Below, in pieces: positions 1-9,023 of a DNA stretch of 64,000 nt. The notes under the pieces were generated by a model. That model searched no databases. It saw only the letters and a program-made list of their open reading frames with translations, and had not been told where the DNA came from. This DNA comes from Paralcaligenes sp. KSB-10 (lineage in GTDB: Bacteria > Pseudomonadota > Gammaproteobacteria > Burkholderiales > Burkholderiaceae_B): assembly GCF_021266465.1 (NCBI RefSeq), contig NZ_CP089848.1, forward strand, positions 682,001 through 746,000, in the 5' to 3' direction. Numbering within the stretch: position 1 is the stretch's first letter; every line of letters begins with the position of its first letter. The position numbers and the translations under genes were made by a program.

Positions 1-1308
1 TTCGTAGCGCACGCGGGCAAGCTTCAGCGTTTCGGCCGTGGAACTTTCTTGCGAGCGCAAAGCATCAAGCTGATTCGTATAGGTCGCTTCGCCAGCCAGG
101 GCGTCGGCCACTTCCCGGAATGCGGTTTGTATAGTTTTCTCGTACTGTGCAACGGCAATATTCTTGCGCGCCTTGGCCAGATCCAGATTGCCGCTGACTC
201 CGCCCGAAAACAAAGGCTGGGTAATTTGCGGTGAAAACGACCAGAAACGATTGCCCGACTGAAATAGCCCGCCCAGAGCCGGGCTGGCGAAACCCAACAG
301 GCCGGTAATGGAGATATTGGGAAAGAAGGCCGCCCTGGCCGCTCCGATATTGGCGTTCGCCGCCAGCAGGTTATTCTCGGCGCCCATGATATCGGGCCGA
401 CGTTCGAGCAAGTCCGACGGCAAGCCGACTGGAATCGCCGCAAGCAATTGATCTTTGCCGAATACCGCGCCAGCGGGCAGATTCGACGGAATCTGTTCAC
501 CCAGCAGAAGCTGCAAGGCATTGCGGGCCTGTGACTGGCTGCGTGCAATCGAGGCCAAATCGGCCCGCGCCGAATCGAGCTGGCTCTTGGCCTGATTGAC
601 GTCCAGCGACGATGCCACTCCGGCATTGAAGAGCGACTGCACCAGGGTATAGGTCTGCTCGCGCGAGACCAATGTTTTCTGCACCAGGTCAGATTGCTGC
701 TCGGCAGCCCTGAGATTGAAATAGGCCTCCGCAACCTGGCCTATCAGATTGATCTGGACTGTACGCTGCGCCTGCTTGCTTGCCAGGTACTGCTGGTACG
801 CCGCTTCGCTCAGGTTCTTGATGCGGCCAAAAAAGTCCAACTCGAAGGACGACATGCCGACGCCTGCCTGGAAACTGCGGCTTACCCGGCCAAGCCCTTC
901 GGTGCCGGCCATGACCGAGTCGGTATTCCTCTGTATTTGCGCGTTCCCGCCTATGCCCAGGGTGGGAAGGCGCGCACTTTCCTGGATGCCATACTGGGCG
1001 CGAGCCTCGAGCACGCTTTGAACCGCCACACGCATATCGCGATTGTTATCCAGCGCGATCCCGACCAGGGCGACAAGGCGTGGATCGCGAAAGAACTGGC
1101 GCCAGCCCAGATCGGCGGACACCGTTACTGAAGGGGCAATTGCGTGAGCGCTTAATCCGCCTTTTTCCCGGGCGGATGCCGACTGGTCTGGGTACTGGCC
1201 CGGAATGGGTGCCTGCGGGCGCTCGTACTTGGGAGCCAGCGAGCACCCGGCCAGAACCAGCACCAGCAATGCCGGCATCGCTGTCAATCTAAACGCTCGC
1301 GGACTCAT
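1..1308 (-). CDS. RND efflux outer-membrane lipoprotein, OprM/NodT family (partial)
   Basis: Reading the minus strand from the ATG at 1306-1308 gives 436 codons that stay open to the window edge, so the 3' end is missing. The protein starts with a lipoprotein signal ending in a LAGC lipobox and continues with the repeated outer-membrane-factor pattern: QFFRDPRL, FELDFFGR, AEAYFNLRAAE, LPSDLLERRPDI and FSPQITQPLFSGG. These are hallmarks of NodT/OprM trimeric channels, which carry drugs across the outer membrane for an RND pump. Its ATG overlaps the pump gene's TGA in an ATGA junction, so the two are probably translationally coupled. Family is certain; substrate is unknown. Confidence 0.93.
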   Translation of the reverse strand, partial: MSPRAFRLTAMPALLVLVLAGCSLAPKYERPQAPIPGQYPDQSASAREKGGLSAHAIAPSVTVSADLGWRQFFRDPRLVALVGIALDNNRDMRVAVQSVLEARAQYGIQESARLPTLGIGGNAQIQRNTDSVMAGTEGLGRVSRSFQAGVGMSSFELDFFGRIKNLSEAAYQQYLASKQAQRTVQINLIGQVAEAYFNLRAAEQQSDLVQKTLVSREQTYTLVQSLFNAGVASSLDVNQAKSQLDSARADLASIARSQSQARNALQLLLGEQIPSNLPAGAVFGKDQLLAAIPVGLPSDLLERRPDIMGAENNLLAANANIGAARAAFFPNISITGLLGFASPALGGLFQSGNRFWSFSPQITQPLFSGGVSGNLDLAKARKNIAVAQYEKTIQTAFREVADALAGEATYTNQLDALRSQESSTAETLKLARVRYE

Positions 1309-4300
1309 GCTTTATCCCCTTCGGCGGGCGGCGAAGGCTCCGCCGGATTAGGTCCTGCATCGACATGGTGATGCGCAGGCACATGGCCAAGCAGCTTGGG
1401 CTTGGTTTTGAACAGTGTCAAAACCACGACAAAGAATGTCGGCACAAACAACACGGCCAAAGGCGTCGCCGCAAGCATGCCGCCAAGCACGCCGAGGCCG
1501 ACCGCATTTTGGCTGGCGGCACCGGCGCCGGTAGCGACGGCCAGCGGCAACACCCCCAGAATGAAAGCGAACGAGGTCATGAGGATAGGCCTGAATCTCA
1601 GGCGTGCCGCCTCGACGGTGGCCTCGCGCATGCTGCCCCCGCTGGCATATGTATCTTTGGCAAACTCGACAATCAGAATCGCATTTTTGGCTGCTAGGCC
1701 TATCACTGTCACCATCCCCACCTGGAAGTACACGTCATTGGCCATACCCAAGCCGTAAATCAGGCCCACGGCACCCAGCATTCCCAATGGAACCGCCAGC
1801 ATGACCGACAAGGGGATAGCCCAACTTTCATACAAGCCGGCCAGCACCATGAACACAACCAGCATGGCCAGACCCAGCAAGATTCCCGATTGGCTGCCGG
1901 CTTTCTTTTCCTGGTAAGACAAGCCGCTCCATTCGTAGCCAAAGCCTTGCGGCAATTGGGCCACCATTTTTTCCATTTCAGCCATCGCGGCTCCCGTGGA
2001 ATAGCCCGGGCCGGCGGAGCCGCCGATACGCACCGATTCGTAGCTGTTGTAGCGCACGATCTGCACTGGGCCTTTAGTCCATTTGGCGGTGACGAATGAC
2101 GAGAGAGGCACAGGCTGGCCCTGGCTGTTAAGAGCGCTGAGCTTCATGATATCGTCGACATTCATTCGATGCGACTGATCGGCCTGCACCCATACGTTCT
2201 GCATCCAGCCCATATTGGGGAATTTGTTGACAAACGCGGAGCCGATTGACGTGGATATAAGACTCGCTACTTCACCGAAATCCACGCCCAATGCGGCCGC
2301 TTTATCCCTATCGATGGTCAGGCTCAATTGCGGCCCAGGCCCCAGGCCTGTAACACGGGTCTGGGCAAGAACTGGATTTTTCATTGCCATTTGCAGCAAT
2401 TGTTGCGTTGCCGCCATCAATGCATCGTGTCCGAGGCCTCCGCGGTCTTCAAGGCGCATATCGAAACCCGTAGCATTACCCAAGGACGAAATAGCCGGCG
2501 GCACAACCGCGAAAACCATGGAATCGGGCAAACCGAACAAGAGGTTCTGGGTCGCCTTGGCGGCTATCGCCTGGGCCGAATCGCCCGGGCCCTTGCGATC
2601 GGCAAAATCCTTCAACGGGACAAATACAATGGCCGAGTTCAAGCCATTACCGTTAAAGCTGAAGCCCTGGACCGCAATGATGTTCTGCACCTGCGGTTGT
2701 TTCTTGAAATAATCCTCGACCTTCTCGATCACCTCAATCGTGCGATTCGCGGTCGCCCCGGCCGGCAATTCGATATTGGCAATGATATAGCCCTGATCCT
2801 CTTCCGGCAGGAATGAGGTGGGCAAGCGCAGATACATCCAGCCCAGGCCAATAAGCAGGACCAGGTAAATCAGCATCATCCGCCCGCCCCTGGCCAGGCT
2901 ACGCCCCACCCAGCTTTCGTATTTGTCGGTCGTGCGTTCGAAACCTCGATTGAACCAGCCGAAAAACCCCTTTTTGCTTTCGTGATGGCCTTTGGGGATG
3001 GGCTTGAGTATGGTTGCGCACAAGGCAGGAGTAAACGATAGCGCCAGGAAAGCGGAAAACAGGATGGACACGGCCATCGCAACCGAAAACTGCCGATAGA
3101 TCACCCCCACCGATCCGCCCATGAACGCCAGGGGCAAAAATACCGTGGATAGAACCAGAGTAATCCCGACAATGGCGCCGCTGATTTGCGGCATGGCCTT
3201 TTTGGTCGCTTCTTTAGGCGAAAGGCCATCTTCAACCATGATGCGCTCGACGTTCTCCACCACGACAATGGCGTCGTCGACCAGAATGCCGATAGCCAGC
3301 ACCATGGCAAACATGGTGAGCACATTGATCGAAAAACCCAGTGCGAGCATTACTGCAAATGCACCCAGAATGGCCACTGGAACAACAAGAGCGGGTATCA
3401 GGGTATAACGCACGTTTTGCAAGAACAGGAACATCACGACGAACACCAGCACCATGGCTTCAAGCAATGTATGCACGACCTGCTCGATCGAAATCTTTAC
3501 ATAGGGAGAAGTATCGTAAGGTATGGCATAGCTGATATTGCCGGGAAAAAATTTGGCAAGCTGCGCCATTTCCGTTTTGACGCCTTGCGCCGTAGACAAT
3601 GCATTGGCGTCGGGCGAAAGGGATATGGCAAATGCCGCGGTCGGCTTGCCATTCAAGCGCGCACCGAATTGATAGTTATCGGCGCCGATTTCCGTGCGCG
3701 CCACATCGCTCAAACGAACGCTGGACCCGTCCACATTCGAACGCAGCACAATCTTGCCGAAATCCTTGACCGACGATAATTGGCCGTTGACCACGATCGG
3801 AGCCGTCACACGCTGCGCCTCGGGATTCGGCGGCGACCCGATAATTCCCCCTGAAATCAGCACATTCTGTCTTGCAATGGCGGCATTCACATCGGCCATG
3901 CTGAGGTTGTAGCCAGTCAATTTGTCCGGATCGACCCATATGCGCATGGCTCGGGGAGCCGCGAACAATTGGAATTTGCCCACGCCCGGAATTCGCGAAA
4001 TGGGATTCTGCACATTGCGCGTGATGTAGTCAGCCAGAGCCGTCTGATCCAGCGAGCCATCTTTCGACGACAGGGTGACCACCATCAGGAAACCCGTATT
4101 GGTCTGGCTGACCTTCAAACCCTGCTGTACGACCGCCGTGGGCAAACTAGCCGTAATGTTGGACATCCGGTTTTGCACATCGACCTGGGCCAGGTCCGGA
4201 TTGGTGCCTGGGGCAAAGGTCACGGTAATCTGCGACTGACCATTCGAATCGCTGACCGATTCGTAATACAACAAGCCCTTTGCGCCGTTGAGCTCATTTT

Positions 4301-4496
4301 CAATCACGCTCGAAACTGAATTCGCCACATCCTGGGCCGATGCGCCGGGATAGGATGCGTTGATCGTAATGGCCGGAGGCGCCACCTCGGGATACTGTGC
4401 CACCGGCATATTGGGAATGGCCAGCAAGCCGGCCAAGGTTATTGCCAATGCAACAACCCAGGCAAAAATAGGTCTTTCAATAAAAAACTGTGGCAT
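1305..4496 (-). CDS. RND multidrug efflux inner-membrane transporter, HAE1 family (AcrB/MexB-like)
   Basis: This 1063-residue protein has the length and layout of AcrB/MexB: an N-terminal MPQFFIERPIFAWV segment, two large periplasmic loops and twelve predicted membrane helices. The proton-relay aspartate pair sits in GILVDDAIVVVENVERI, and the partner lysine in AAKNAILIVEFAK near residue 940. It would take amphiphilic drugs from the periplasm or outer leaflet using the proton gradient. It lies 65 bp downstream of the adaptor gene and overlaps the channel gene by 4 bp, giving an operon of adaptor, pump and channel. Substrate range cannot be read from sequence; no dedicated repressor gene lies beside it in this window. 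Confidence 0.95.
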   Translation of the reverse strand: MPQFFIERPIFAWVVALAITLAGLLAIPNMPVAQYPEVAPPAITINASYPGASAQDVANSVSSVIENELNGAKGLLYYESVSDSNGQSQITVTFAPGTNPDLAQVDVQNRMSNITASLPTAVVQQGLKVSQTNTGFLMVVTLSSKDGSLDQTALADYITRNVQNPISRIPGVGKFQLFAAPRAMRIWVDPDKLTGYNLSMADVNAAIARQNVLISGGIIGSPPNPEAQRVTAPIVVNGQLSSVKDFGKIVLRSNVDGSSVRLSDVARTEIGADNYQFGARLNGKPTAAFAISLSPDANALSTAQGVKTEMAQLAKFFPGNISYAIPYDTSPYVKISIEQVVHTLLEAMVLVFVVMFLFLQNVRYTLIPALVVPVAILGAFAVMLALGFSINVLTMFAMVLAIGILVDDAIVVVENVERIMVEDGLSPKEATKKAMPQISGAIVGITLVLSTVFLPLAFMGGSVGVIYRQFSVAMAVSILFSAFLALSFTPALCATILKPIPKGHHESKKGFFGWFNRGFERTTDKYESWVGRSLARGGRMMLIYLVLLIGLGWMYLRLPTSFLPEEDQGYIIANIELPAGATANRTIEVIEKVEDYFKKQPQVQNIIAVQGFSFNGNGLNSAIVFVPLKDFADRKGPGDSAQAIAAKATQNLLFGLPDSMVFAVVPPAISSLGNATGFDMRLEDRGGLGHDALMAATQQLLQMAMKNPVLAQTRVTGLGPGPQLSLTIDRDKAAALGVDFGEVASLISTSIGSAFVNKFPNMGWMQNVWVQADQSHRMNVDDIMKLSALNSQGQPVPLSSFVTAKWTKGPVQIVRYNSYESVRIGGSAGPGYSTGAAMAEMEKMVAQLPQGFGYEWSGLSYQEKKAGSQSGILLGLAMLVVFMVLAGLYESWAIPLSVMLAVPLGMLGAVGLIYGLGMANDVYFQVGMVTVIGLAAKNAILIVEFAKDTYASGGSMREATVEAARLRFRPILMTSFAFILGVLPLAVATGAGAASQNAVGLGVLGGMLAATPLAVLFVPTFFVVVLTLFKTKPKLLGHVPAHHHVDAGPNPAEPSPPAEGDKA

Positions 4497-4561
4497 GTGT
4501 GATCACTCTAAAAGCAGTATCGTTGCGGGCGGCCCTGGCACACCCCACAGACAGTGTTCTT

Positions 4562-5848
4562 TTAGCCTTTGGCAGAAGGCTTGGAGGACGGCGCTTTATC
4601 GGCCGATGGAGACGCCGATTTGTCATCCTTCGCGGCAGCCGGAGTGGCGGGCCCGGTTGAGGCGGCCTTATTGTCCGAAGCCGCCTGGCCCGCCTGCGGC
4701 TTGCCCTTCCATGGAATGCCCTGAACCGCAGCGCCGGGTCGAATTTTCTGAAATCCTTCCACGACCACGACATCGCCGGGAGCAAGACCTTTGTTGATCA
4801 CTGACTTGCCGTTGATTTCGGGCCCTACCAGCACGGACACCGGCGCAGCCTTGCCATCCTTCACAACGAACAGGCTGGACAAACCGTCGGCAGTGCGCTG
4901 CAGCGCCTGCTGCGGCACCAGGAGAGCTTTCTGGTCAACCCCCTGCTCTATCCTGACGCGCACATACATGCCTGGCAAAAGTATTTGATCGGGATTGGGG
5001 AATTCGGCGCGCAGATTGACCTGCCCGGTCGTAGGATCGACAGTCACACCGGAAAACAGCAGATTTCCGGTGTGATCGTAACGGGTGCCATCTTCCAGCA
5101 CGACTTCAGCCTTGGCCATGTTCTGCCCGGTCTGTTCCAGATCGCCGCTGGCCAAGGCCCGGCGCAATTGCGACAGCTCGGTTGTGGAACGAGTGAAATC
5201 GACATATACCCGGTCCAGCGCCTGGACTGTCGCCAGTTGGGTGGCCGAGGTAGCGCTTGCCAAAGCGCCTTCGGTTACCAGCGATTTGCCTATGCGGCCG
5301 GATATCGGCGACACCACCTTGGTATAGCCCAAATCGATATCGGCGGCTTCGAGCGCCGCCTTGGCTCCGGCAACCGCGGCATCGGCCTGGCCCGCCTGGG
5401 CGACGGCATTGTCGTAATCCTGGCGGCTGATGGCATTGACCTTGATCAGTTTCGAATAACGCTGCGCCAGCAACTGCGCGCTGCGGGCATCGGCCTGGGC
5501 TTTTTTGAGTTGTGCCGCAGCCTGATCGCGCGCGGCCCGGTATGGGGCCGGATCGATCGTGAACAAAAGCTGGCCTTCCTTGACGTCGCTGCCCTGGACG
5601 AAATTGACCTTAGTCACAATGCCATTGACGCGAGCGCGGATCTGGGCATCTTTGATCGCTTCGACACGGCCCGGCAATTCGGTGAAAATTTCGGTGCGCG
5701 TCGGTTCGACCGTTACGACACTGACAGGTACTTTCATCTCGCCCATTGCAGGCTTGGGTTTTTCGCCGCACGCGGCAAGCACAATTACAGAGGCAAAAAC
5801 AGCAGCACGGGCGGCTGTCTGCCATGCACGCGGACGAACTCTGGACAT
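4562..5848 (-). CDS. RND efflux periplasmic adaptor lipoprotein (AcrA/MexA-like)
   Basis: A 428-residue membrane-fusion protein. The signal peptide ends in VIVLAACGEK, a lipobox, so it is an inner-membrane-anchored lipoprotein. A biotinyl-lipoyl-like part (DAQIRARVNGIVTKVNF and, after the hairpin, VVSPISGRIGKSLVTEGAL) brackets an Ala/Gln-rich coiled-coil hairpin at about residues 100-170. The beta-barrel and membrane-proximal domains follow, and the C-terminus is an Ala/Lys/Ser-rich low-complexity tail from about residue 385. It links the RND pump to the outer-membrane channel. It is the first gene of the three-gene efflux operon. Confidence 0.94.
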   Translation of the reverse strand: MSRVRPRAWQTAARAAVFASVIVLAACGEKPKPAMGEMKVPVSVVTVEPTRTEIFTELPGRVEAIKDAQIRARVNGIVTKVNFVQGSDVKEGQLLFTIDPAPYRAARDQAAAQLKKAQADARSAQLLAQRYSKLIKVNAISRQDYDNAVAQAGQADAAVAGAKAALEAADIDLGYTKVVSPISGRIGKSLVTEGALASATSATQLATVQALDRVYVDFTRSTTELSQLRRALASGDLEQTGQNMAKAEVVLEDGTRYDHTGNLLFSGVTVDPTTGQVNLRAEFPNPDQILLPGMYVRVRIEQGVDQKALLVPQQALQRTADGLSSLFVVKDGKAAPVSVLVGPEINGKSVINKGLAPGDVVVVEGFQKIRPGAAVQGIPWKGKPQAGQAASDNKAASTGPATPAAAKDDKSASPSADKAPSSKPSAKG

Positions 5849-5918
5849 GTATTACTCCCACACAGCCTCGAGCCCTGTTGAGGCACGGCTGCGACGGTTT
5901 GGTTTTTTGTAAACGGCG

Positions 5919-5968
5919 AGTATAAAGCGAAAATGCGCCAATCGCATCCAAATCGATTTCATTCGATT
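5919..5968 (-). promoter_or_regulatory. Putative promoter and operator of the efflux operon
   Basis: Within the 233-bp gap upstream of the adaptor gene the minus strand reads TATACT at 5924-5919, a plausible -10 box about 70 nt before the start codon. No convincing -35 box is correctly spaced. Just upstream lies a perfect dyad, AATCGA-6 nt-TCGATT, at 5951-5968, the size expected of a TetR-family operator. The assignment is inference from symmetry and position only. Confidence 0.3.
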
Positions 5969-6081
5969 ACAAAAAACCGCATATAAGCGTCTATTTCCGT
6001 GAACACGCAGTGTTACAGGTGTCGGGAAAAACGCCGTGAGATGGCGATCCGCGGAATATTGGGCCGCACGGGATGGCTTTC

Positions 6082-6876
6082 CTAGCCGAGCAGCAAGGCA
6101 TCGTCGGAGATTTTTTCGCCACGCACCCGTTCGAACATGGCCAGCAGATCCGGAACATCCAGGCCTTTGCGCTCGGCTCCCGACACATCAAGGACCACCG
6201 CGCCCTGATGCAGCATGACAGTGCGCTCGCCGACATCCAGCGCCTGGCGCATGCTGTGCGTCACCATCATGGTCGTGAGTTTGTTTTCCTCGACAATGCG
6301 GCTTGTCAGTTTCAGGACAAAGTCGGCCGTGCGCGGATCGAGCGCCGCCGTATGCTCGTCAAGCAAAAGTATGCGTGACGGCTGCAAGGCGGCCATGAGC
6401 AGGCTTACCGCCTGCCGCTGCCCTCCAGAAAGCAGGCCGATGCGATCGCTGAGGCGGCTCTCAAGGCCCAGACCGAGTATTGACAGGCGCTCCCGAAACA
6501 GCTCGCGCATCGGTTTTTTTACAGCCATGAACAAGCCGCGGCGCATGCCGCGGTTATAGGCCAGAGCCATGTTTTCCTCGATGGTCAGGTCTTCGCAAGT
6601 ACCGGCCATGGGATCCTGGAATACCCGCGCCACTTGGTTTGCCCGCGTCCAGACAGCCTGGTTGGTGACGTCTTTGTCATTGATGACGATGGTGCCGCTG
6701 TCGATAGGCAAATCGCCTGAAATCGCGTTCAGGAACGTGGACTTGCCCGCGCCGTTGGAGCCAATCACGGTCACAAACTGACCGCTGGGGATTTCCAGCG
6801 ACATGTTCCGCAACGCCTTGGTTTCAATGGGAGTGCCGGCATTGAAGGTAATATTGAGATTCTTTGCGCTCAACAT
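6082..6876 (-). CDS. ABC transporter ATP-binding protein of an ABC_sub_bind-type importer
   Basis: A 264-residue ABC ATPase with Walker A GSNGAGKS, Q-loop VFQDPMAG, signature LSGGQRQAVS, Walker B ILLLDEHTAAL (His follows the catalytic Glu) and H-loop VTHSMRQA. I chose the ATG at 6874-6876: it lies 1 nt after the permease stop with AAGGAGG about 8 nt upstream, whereas a longer reading would overlap the permease. With the permease and binding protein upstream it forms an importer resembling the TrpXYZ/YtgABC-like systems. These have been linked to aromatic amino acids in Firmicutes, but the substrate here is unknown. Confidence 0.9.
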   Translation of the reverse strand: MLSAKNLNITFNAGTPIETKALRNMSLEIPSGQFVTVIGSNGAGKSTFLNAISGDLPIDSGTIVINDKDVTNQAVWTRANQVARVFQDPMAGTCEDLTIEENMALAYNRGMRRGLFMAVKKPMRELFRERLSILGLGLESRLSDRIGLLSGGQRQAVSLLMAALQPSRILLLDEHTAALDPRTADFVLKLTSRIVEENKLTTMMVTHSMRQALDVGERTVMLHQGAVVLDVSGAERKGLDVPDLLAMFERVRGEKISDDALLLG

Positions 6877-6877
6877 G

Positions 6878-7768
6878 TTAGCGCCCTCCTTTGCCACGCA
6901 AGCGTTTCTTGACCAGCGGGATCACCAGCGCGACGGTTACCAGCAGCGCCGTCACGAGATTGAGGTCTTGTGCCTGCAGGCCGATGAAATCGGCGTTCAG
7001 CGCCAGGGCAATAAAAAAACGATACAGCACGGCGCCGACAATCACCGCCAGGGTCACAATAATAAGCCGGCGCGAGGGCAGCACGCTTTCGCCGACGATC
7101 ACCGCCGCCAGGCCGATCACAATCGTGCCGATTCCCATGGAAATATCGGCGCCGCCTTGCGATTGCGCAAAAAGCGCGCCTGCCAGGGCCACCAGAGCGT
7201 TGGAAATCGCCATGCCGGCCAACACCATGGAGCCGGTTGCCACACCCTGGGCGCGCGCCATGCGGGGATTCGAGCCCGTGGCGCGCATGGCCAGGCCCGT
7301 TTGCGTTGAAAAATACCAGTCGAGGGCAAATTTGATCACGACCACCAGCACCAGCAGTATCAGCGGCCGGGCGATGTAGTCGCTGAGGCCGGCGGGCTGC
7401 AGGATCGTAAAGACGGTAGGTTCGGATATCAGGGGGACATTCGGACGCCCCATGATCCGCAAATTGATCGAATACAGGGCAATCATCATAAGAATGCTTG
7501 CAAGCAAATCCATGATCTTCAGCTTGACATTCAACCAGCCGGTGATCATTCCCGCCACTGCGCCGGCAAACACGGCGATCAGGGTGGAGGTAAACGGATC
7601 CATGCCGCCGCTGATCAAGGTGGCGGCTACGGCGCCCCCCAACGGAAAACTGCCGTCGACCGTCAGGTCGGGGAAACGCAAAAGGCGAAATGAAATAAGT
7701 ACTCCGAGCGCAACCAGACCAAAGATCAGCCCGATTTCAAAAGCGCCCCACAACGAATAGATTGACAT
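6878..7768 (-). CDS. ABC transporter permease, BPD_transp_2 (branched-chain-type) family
   Basis: A 296-residue hydrophobic protein with about eight to nine predicted membrane segments. It begins MSIYSLWGAFEIGLIFGLVALGVLISF and contains GSFPLGGAVAATL and the Ala/Gly-rich LAGALFAQSQGGADISMGIGT, which resemble the LivH/LivM-like permeases that accompany ABC_sub_bind proteins. It lies between the binding-protein gene, with a hairpin in the gap, and the ATPase gene, with 1 nt between stop and start. As the only permease gene it presumably acts as a homodimer. Confidence 0.88.
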   Translation of the reverse strand: MSIYSLWGAFEIGLIFGLVALGVLISFRLLRFPDLTVDGSFPLGGAVAATLISGGMDPFTSTLIAVFAGAVAGMITGWLNVKLKIMDLLASILMMIALYSINLRIMGRPNVPLISEPTVFTILQPAGLSDYIARPLILLVLVVVIKFALDWYFSTQTGLAMRATGSNPRMARAQGVATGSMVLAGMAISNALVALAGALFAQSQGGADISMGIGTIVIGLAAVIVGESVLPSRRLIIVTLAVIVGAVLYRFFIALALNADFIGLQAQDLNLVTALLVTVALVIPLVKKRLRGKGGR

Positions 7769-7797
7769 GTAAGAACCACTAAAGCGGGCACCCGGCG

Positions 7798-7822
7798 AGG
7801 CAGGTTGCCAGGCAACCTGCCT
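7798..7822. promoter_or_regulatory. 25-nt palindrome between binding-protein and permease genes
   Basis: Twelve-base arms (AGGCAGGTTGCC and its complement) meet around a single central A in the 77-bp gap between the binding-protein gene and the permease gene. No T-tract follows on the minus strand. It therefore looks more like an mRNA-stabilising or partial-termination hairpin that raises binding-protein output over permease than like an intrinsic terminator. Confidence 0.5.
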
Positions 7823-7845
7823 GCATCATCGAATGCGCGTCGATC

Positions 7846-8814
7846 TTATTCGACCACCTTGGTCGCCGATTTGATGAATGCGTCGGAAAGGGTCACGCCC
7901 TGTTTTTTGGCGGCGCCCGGATTGACGTAAAGCTCGAGCTTGTCGCTGGTTTCAGAAGCAATAGTGCCCGGCTTCTGGCCCTTGAGGATTTTAACGACCA
8001 TTTTACCGGTCTGCACCCCGAGATCATGGTAATTGACGCCCAGGGCGGCAATCGCGCCTCGTTTCACGCTGTCGGTATCGGAAGCGATCAGCGGAATCTT
8101 GGCATCGTTGCCCACCTTGACCAGAGATTCGTAGGCCGACACGACGTTGTTATCGGTATTGGTGTAGATGACATCCACCTTGCCGATCAGGCTGCGTGCC
8201 GCCGCCCCGACGTCAACCGTGCGCGCCGCGGTGGCTTCGGCCAGCGACATGCCCGCCTTGGGCAAGAGCTCGCGCAATTGCTTGACGACCACGACCGAGT
8301 TGGCTTCGCCCGGGTTGTACACCATGCCCACGCGCTTGGCATTGGGCACCACTTTCTTGATCAGGTCGATCTGCTTTTGCAGCGCGAGGGCATCCGAAAC
8401 TCCAGTCACGTTGGTTCCCGAAGGCCCCAGGGTCTTGACCAGTTGGGCCGCCACCGGGTCGGTAATGGCCGAATACACGACCGGGATGGTTTTGGTAGCC
8501 GCCACCACCGCCTGGGCAGACGGCGTGGCGATGGCAACGATGACATCGGGCTTGTCGCCCACATATTTACGGGCAATTTGCGCCGCAATGGAGGTATTGC
8601 CCTGAGCCGTCTGGAATTGCCATTTCAAACCCTTGGCCTCGGTATAGCCGGCTTTGGTCAAAGCCTCTTTGATGCCGTCCTTTACCGCGTCAAGCGCCGG
8701 ATGCTCGACAATCGACGTAACCGCGACCGACTGCGCAAAAACCGGCGCCTGCACCAATGCACCGGCAAGCATCGCCGTACCCATTGCCAATTTGGCTGAT
8801 TCAGCAAACTTCAT
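7846..8814 (-). CDS. ABC transporter substrate-binding protein (ABC_sub_bind family)
   Basis: A 322-residue periplasmic protein. A Sec signal peptide (MKFAESAKLAMGTAMLAGAL, cleavage probably after VFAQ) precedes two lobes: SIVEHPALDAVKDGIKEALT, PDVIVAIATPSAQAVVAAT, IPVVYSAITDPVAAQLV, RVGMVYNPGEANSVVVVKQL and IPLIASDTDSVKRGAIAALG. These match the ABC_sub_bind (PF04392-type) fold whose Streptococcus relative TrpX is linked to tryptophan. It is the first gene of the importer operon, preceded by a 209-bp promoter-bearing gap. The ligand cannot be read from sequence. Confidence 0.9.
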   Translation of the reverse strand: MKFAESAKLAMGTAMLAGALVQAPVFAQSVAVTSIVEHPALDAVKDGIKEALTKAGYTEAKGLKWQFQTAQGNTSIAAQIARKYVGDKPDVIVAIATPSAQAVVAATKTIPVVYSAITDPVAAQLVKTLGPSGTNVTGVSDALALQKQIDLIKKVVPNAKRVGMVYNPGEANSVVVVKQLRELLPKAGMSLAEATAARTVDVGAAARSLIGKVDVIYTNTDNNVVSAYESLVKVGNDAKIPLIASDTDSVKRGAIAALGVNYHDLGVQTGKMVVKILKGQKPGTIASETSDKLELYVNPGAAKKQGVTLSDAFIKSATKVVE

Positions 8815-9023
8815 ACGAAGCTCCTTAAACTGTCCATGAGGTCAACGCAAACACGGACGAAACCATTTCGCCGAGTTGCAGATGGGCGTAAGTCTAACTC
8901 CATATACCGCGGATTTCCTCAAGGGATATCCCTGCCGTGGCCAGATTCCCGCATGCGGCAACATAGACAAAGCGGGCCCGCTTCAGCAAGCCAGACCACG
9001 CCGCTTGCAAGCCATACTGTGAT
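8815..9023 (-). promoter_or_regulatory. Promoter region of the ABC importer with two perfect palindromes
   Basis: This 209-bp gap upstream of the binding-protein gene holds AGGGATATCCCT at 8922-8933 and AAGCGGGCCCGCTT at 8970-8983, both perfect palindromes. A further dyad, TACTGT-7 nt-ACAGTA at 9015-9033, spans the stop codon of the upstream gene. The palindromes could be operators or the 3' hairpin of the upstream transcript. No T-tract or clear -35/-10 pair was found. Confidence 0.35.
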
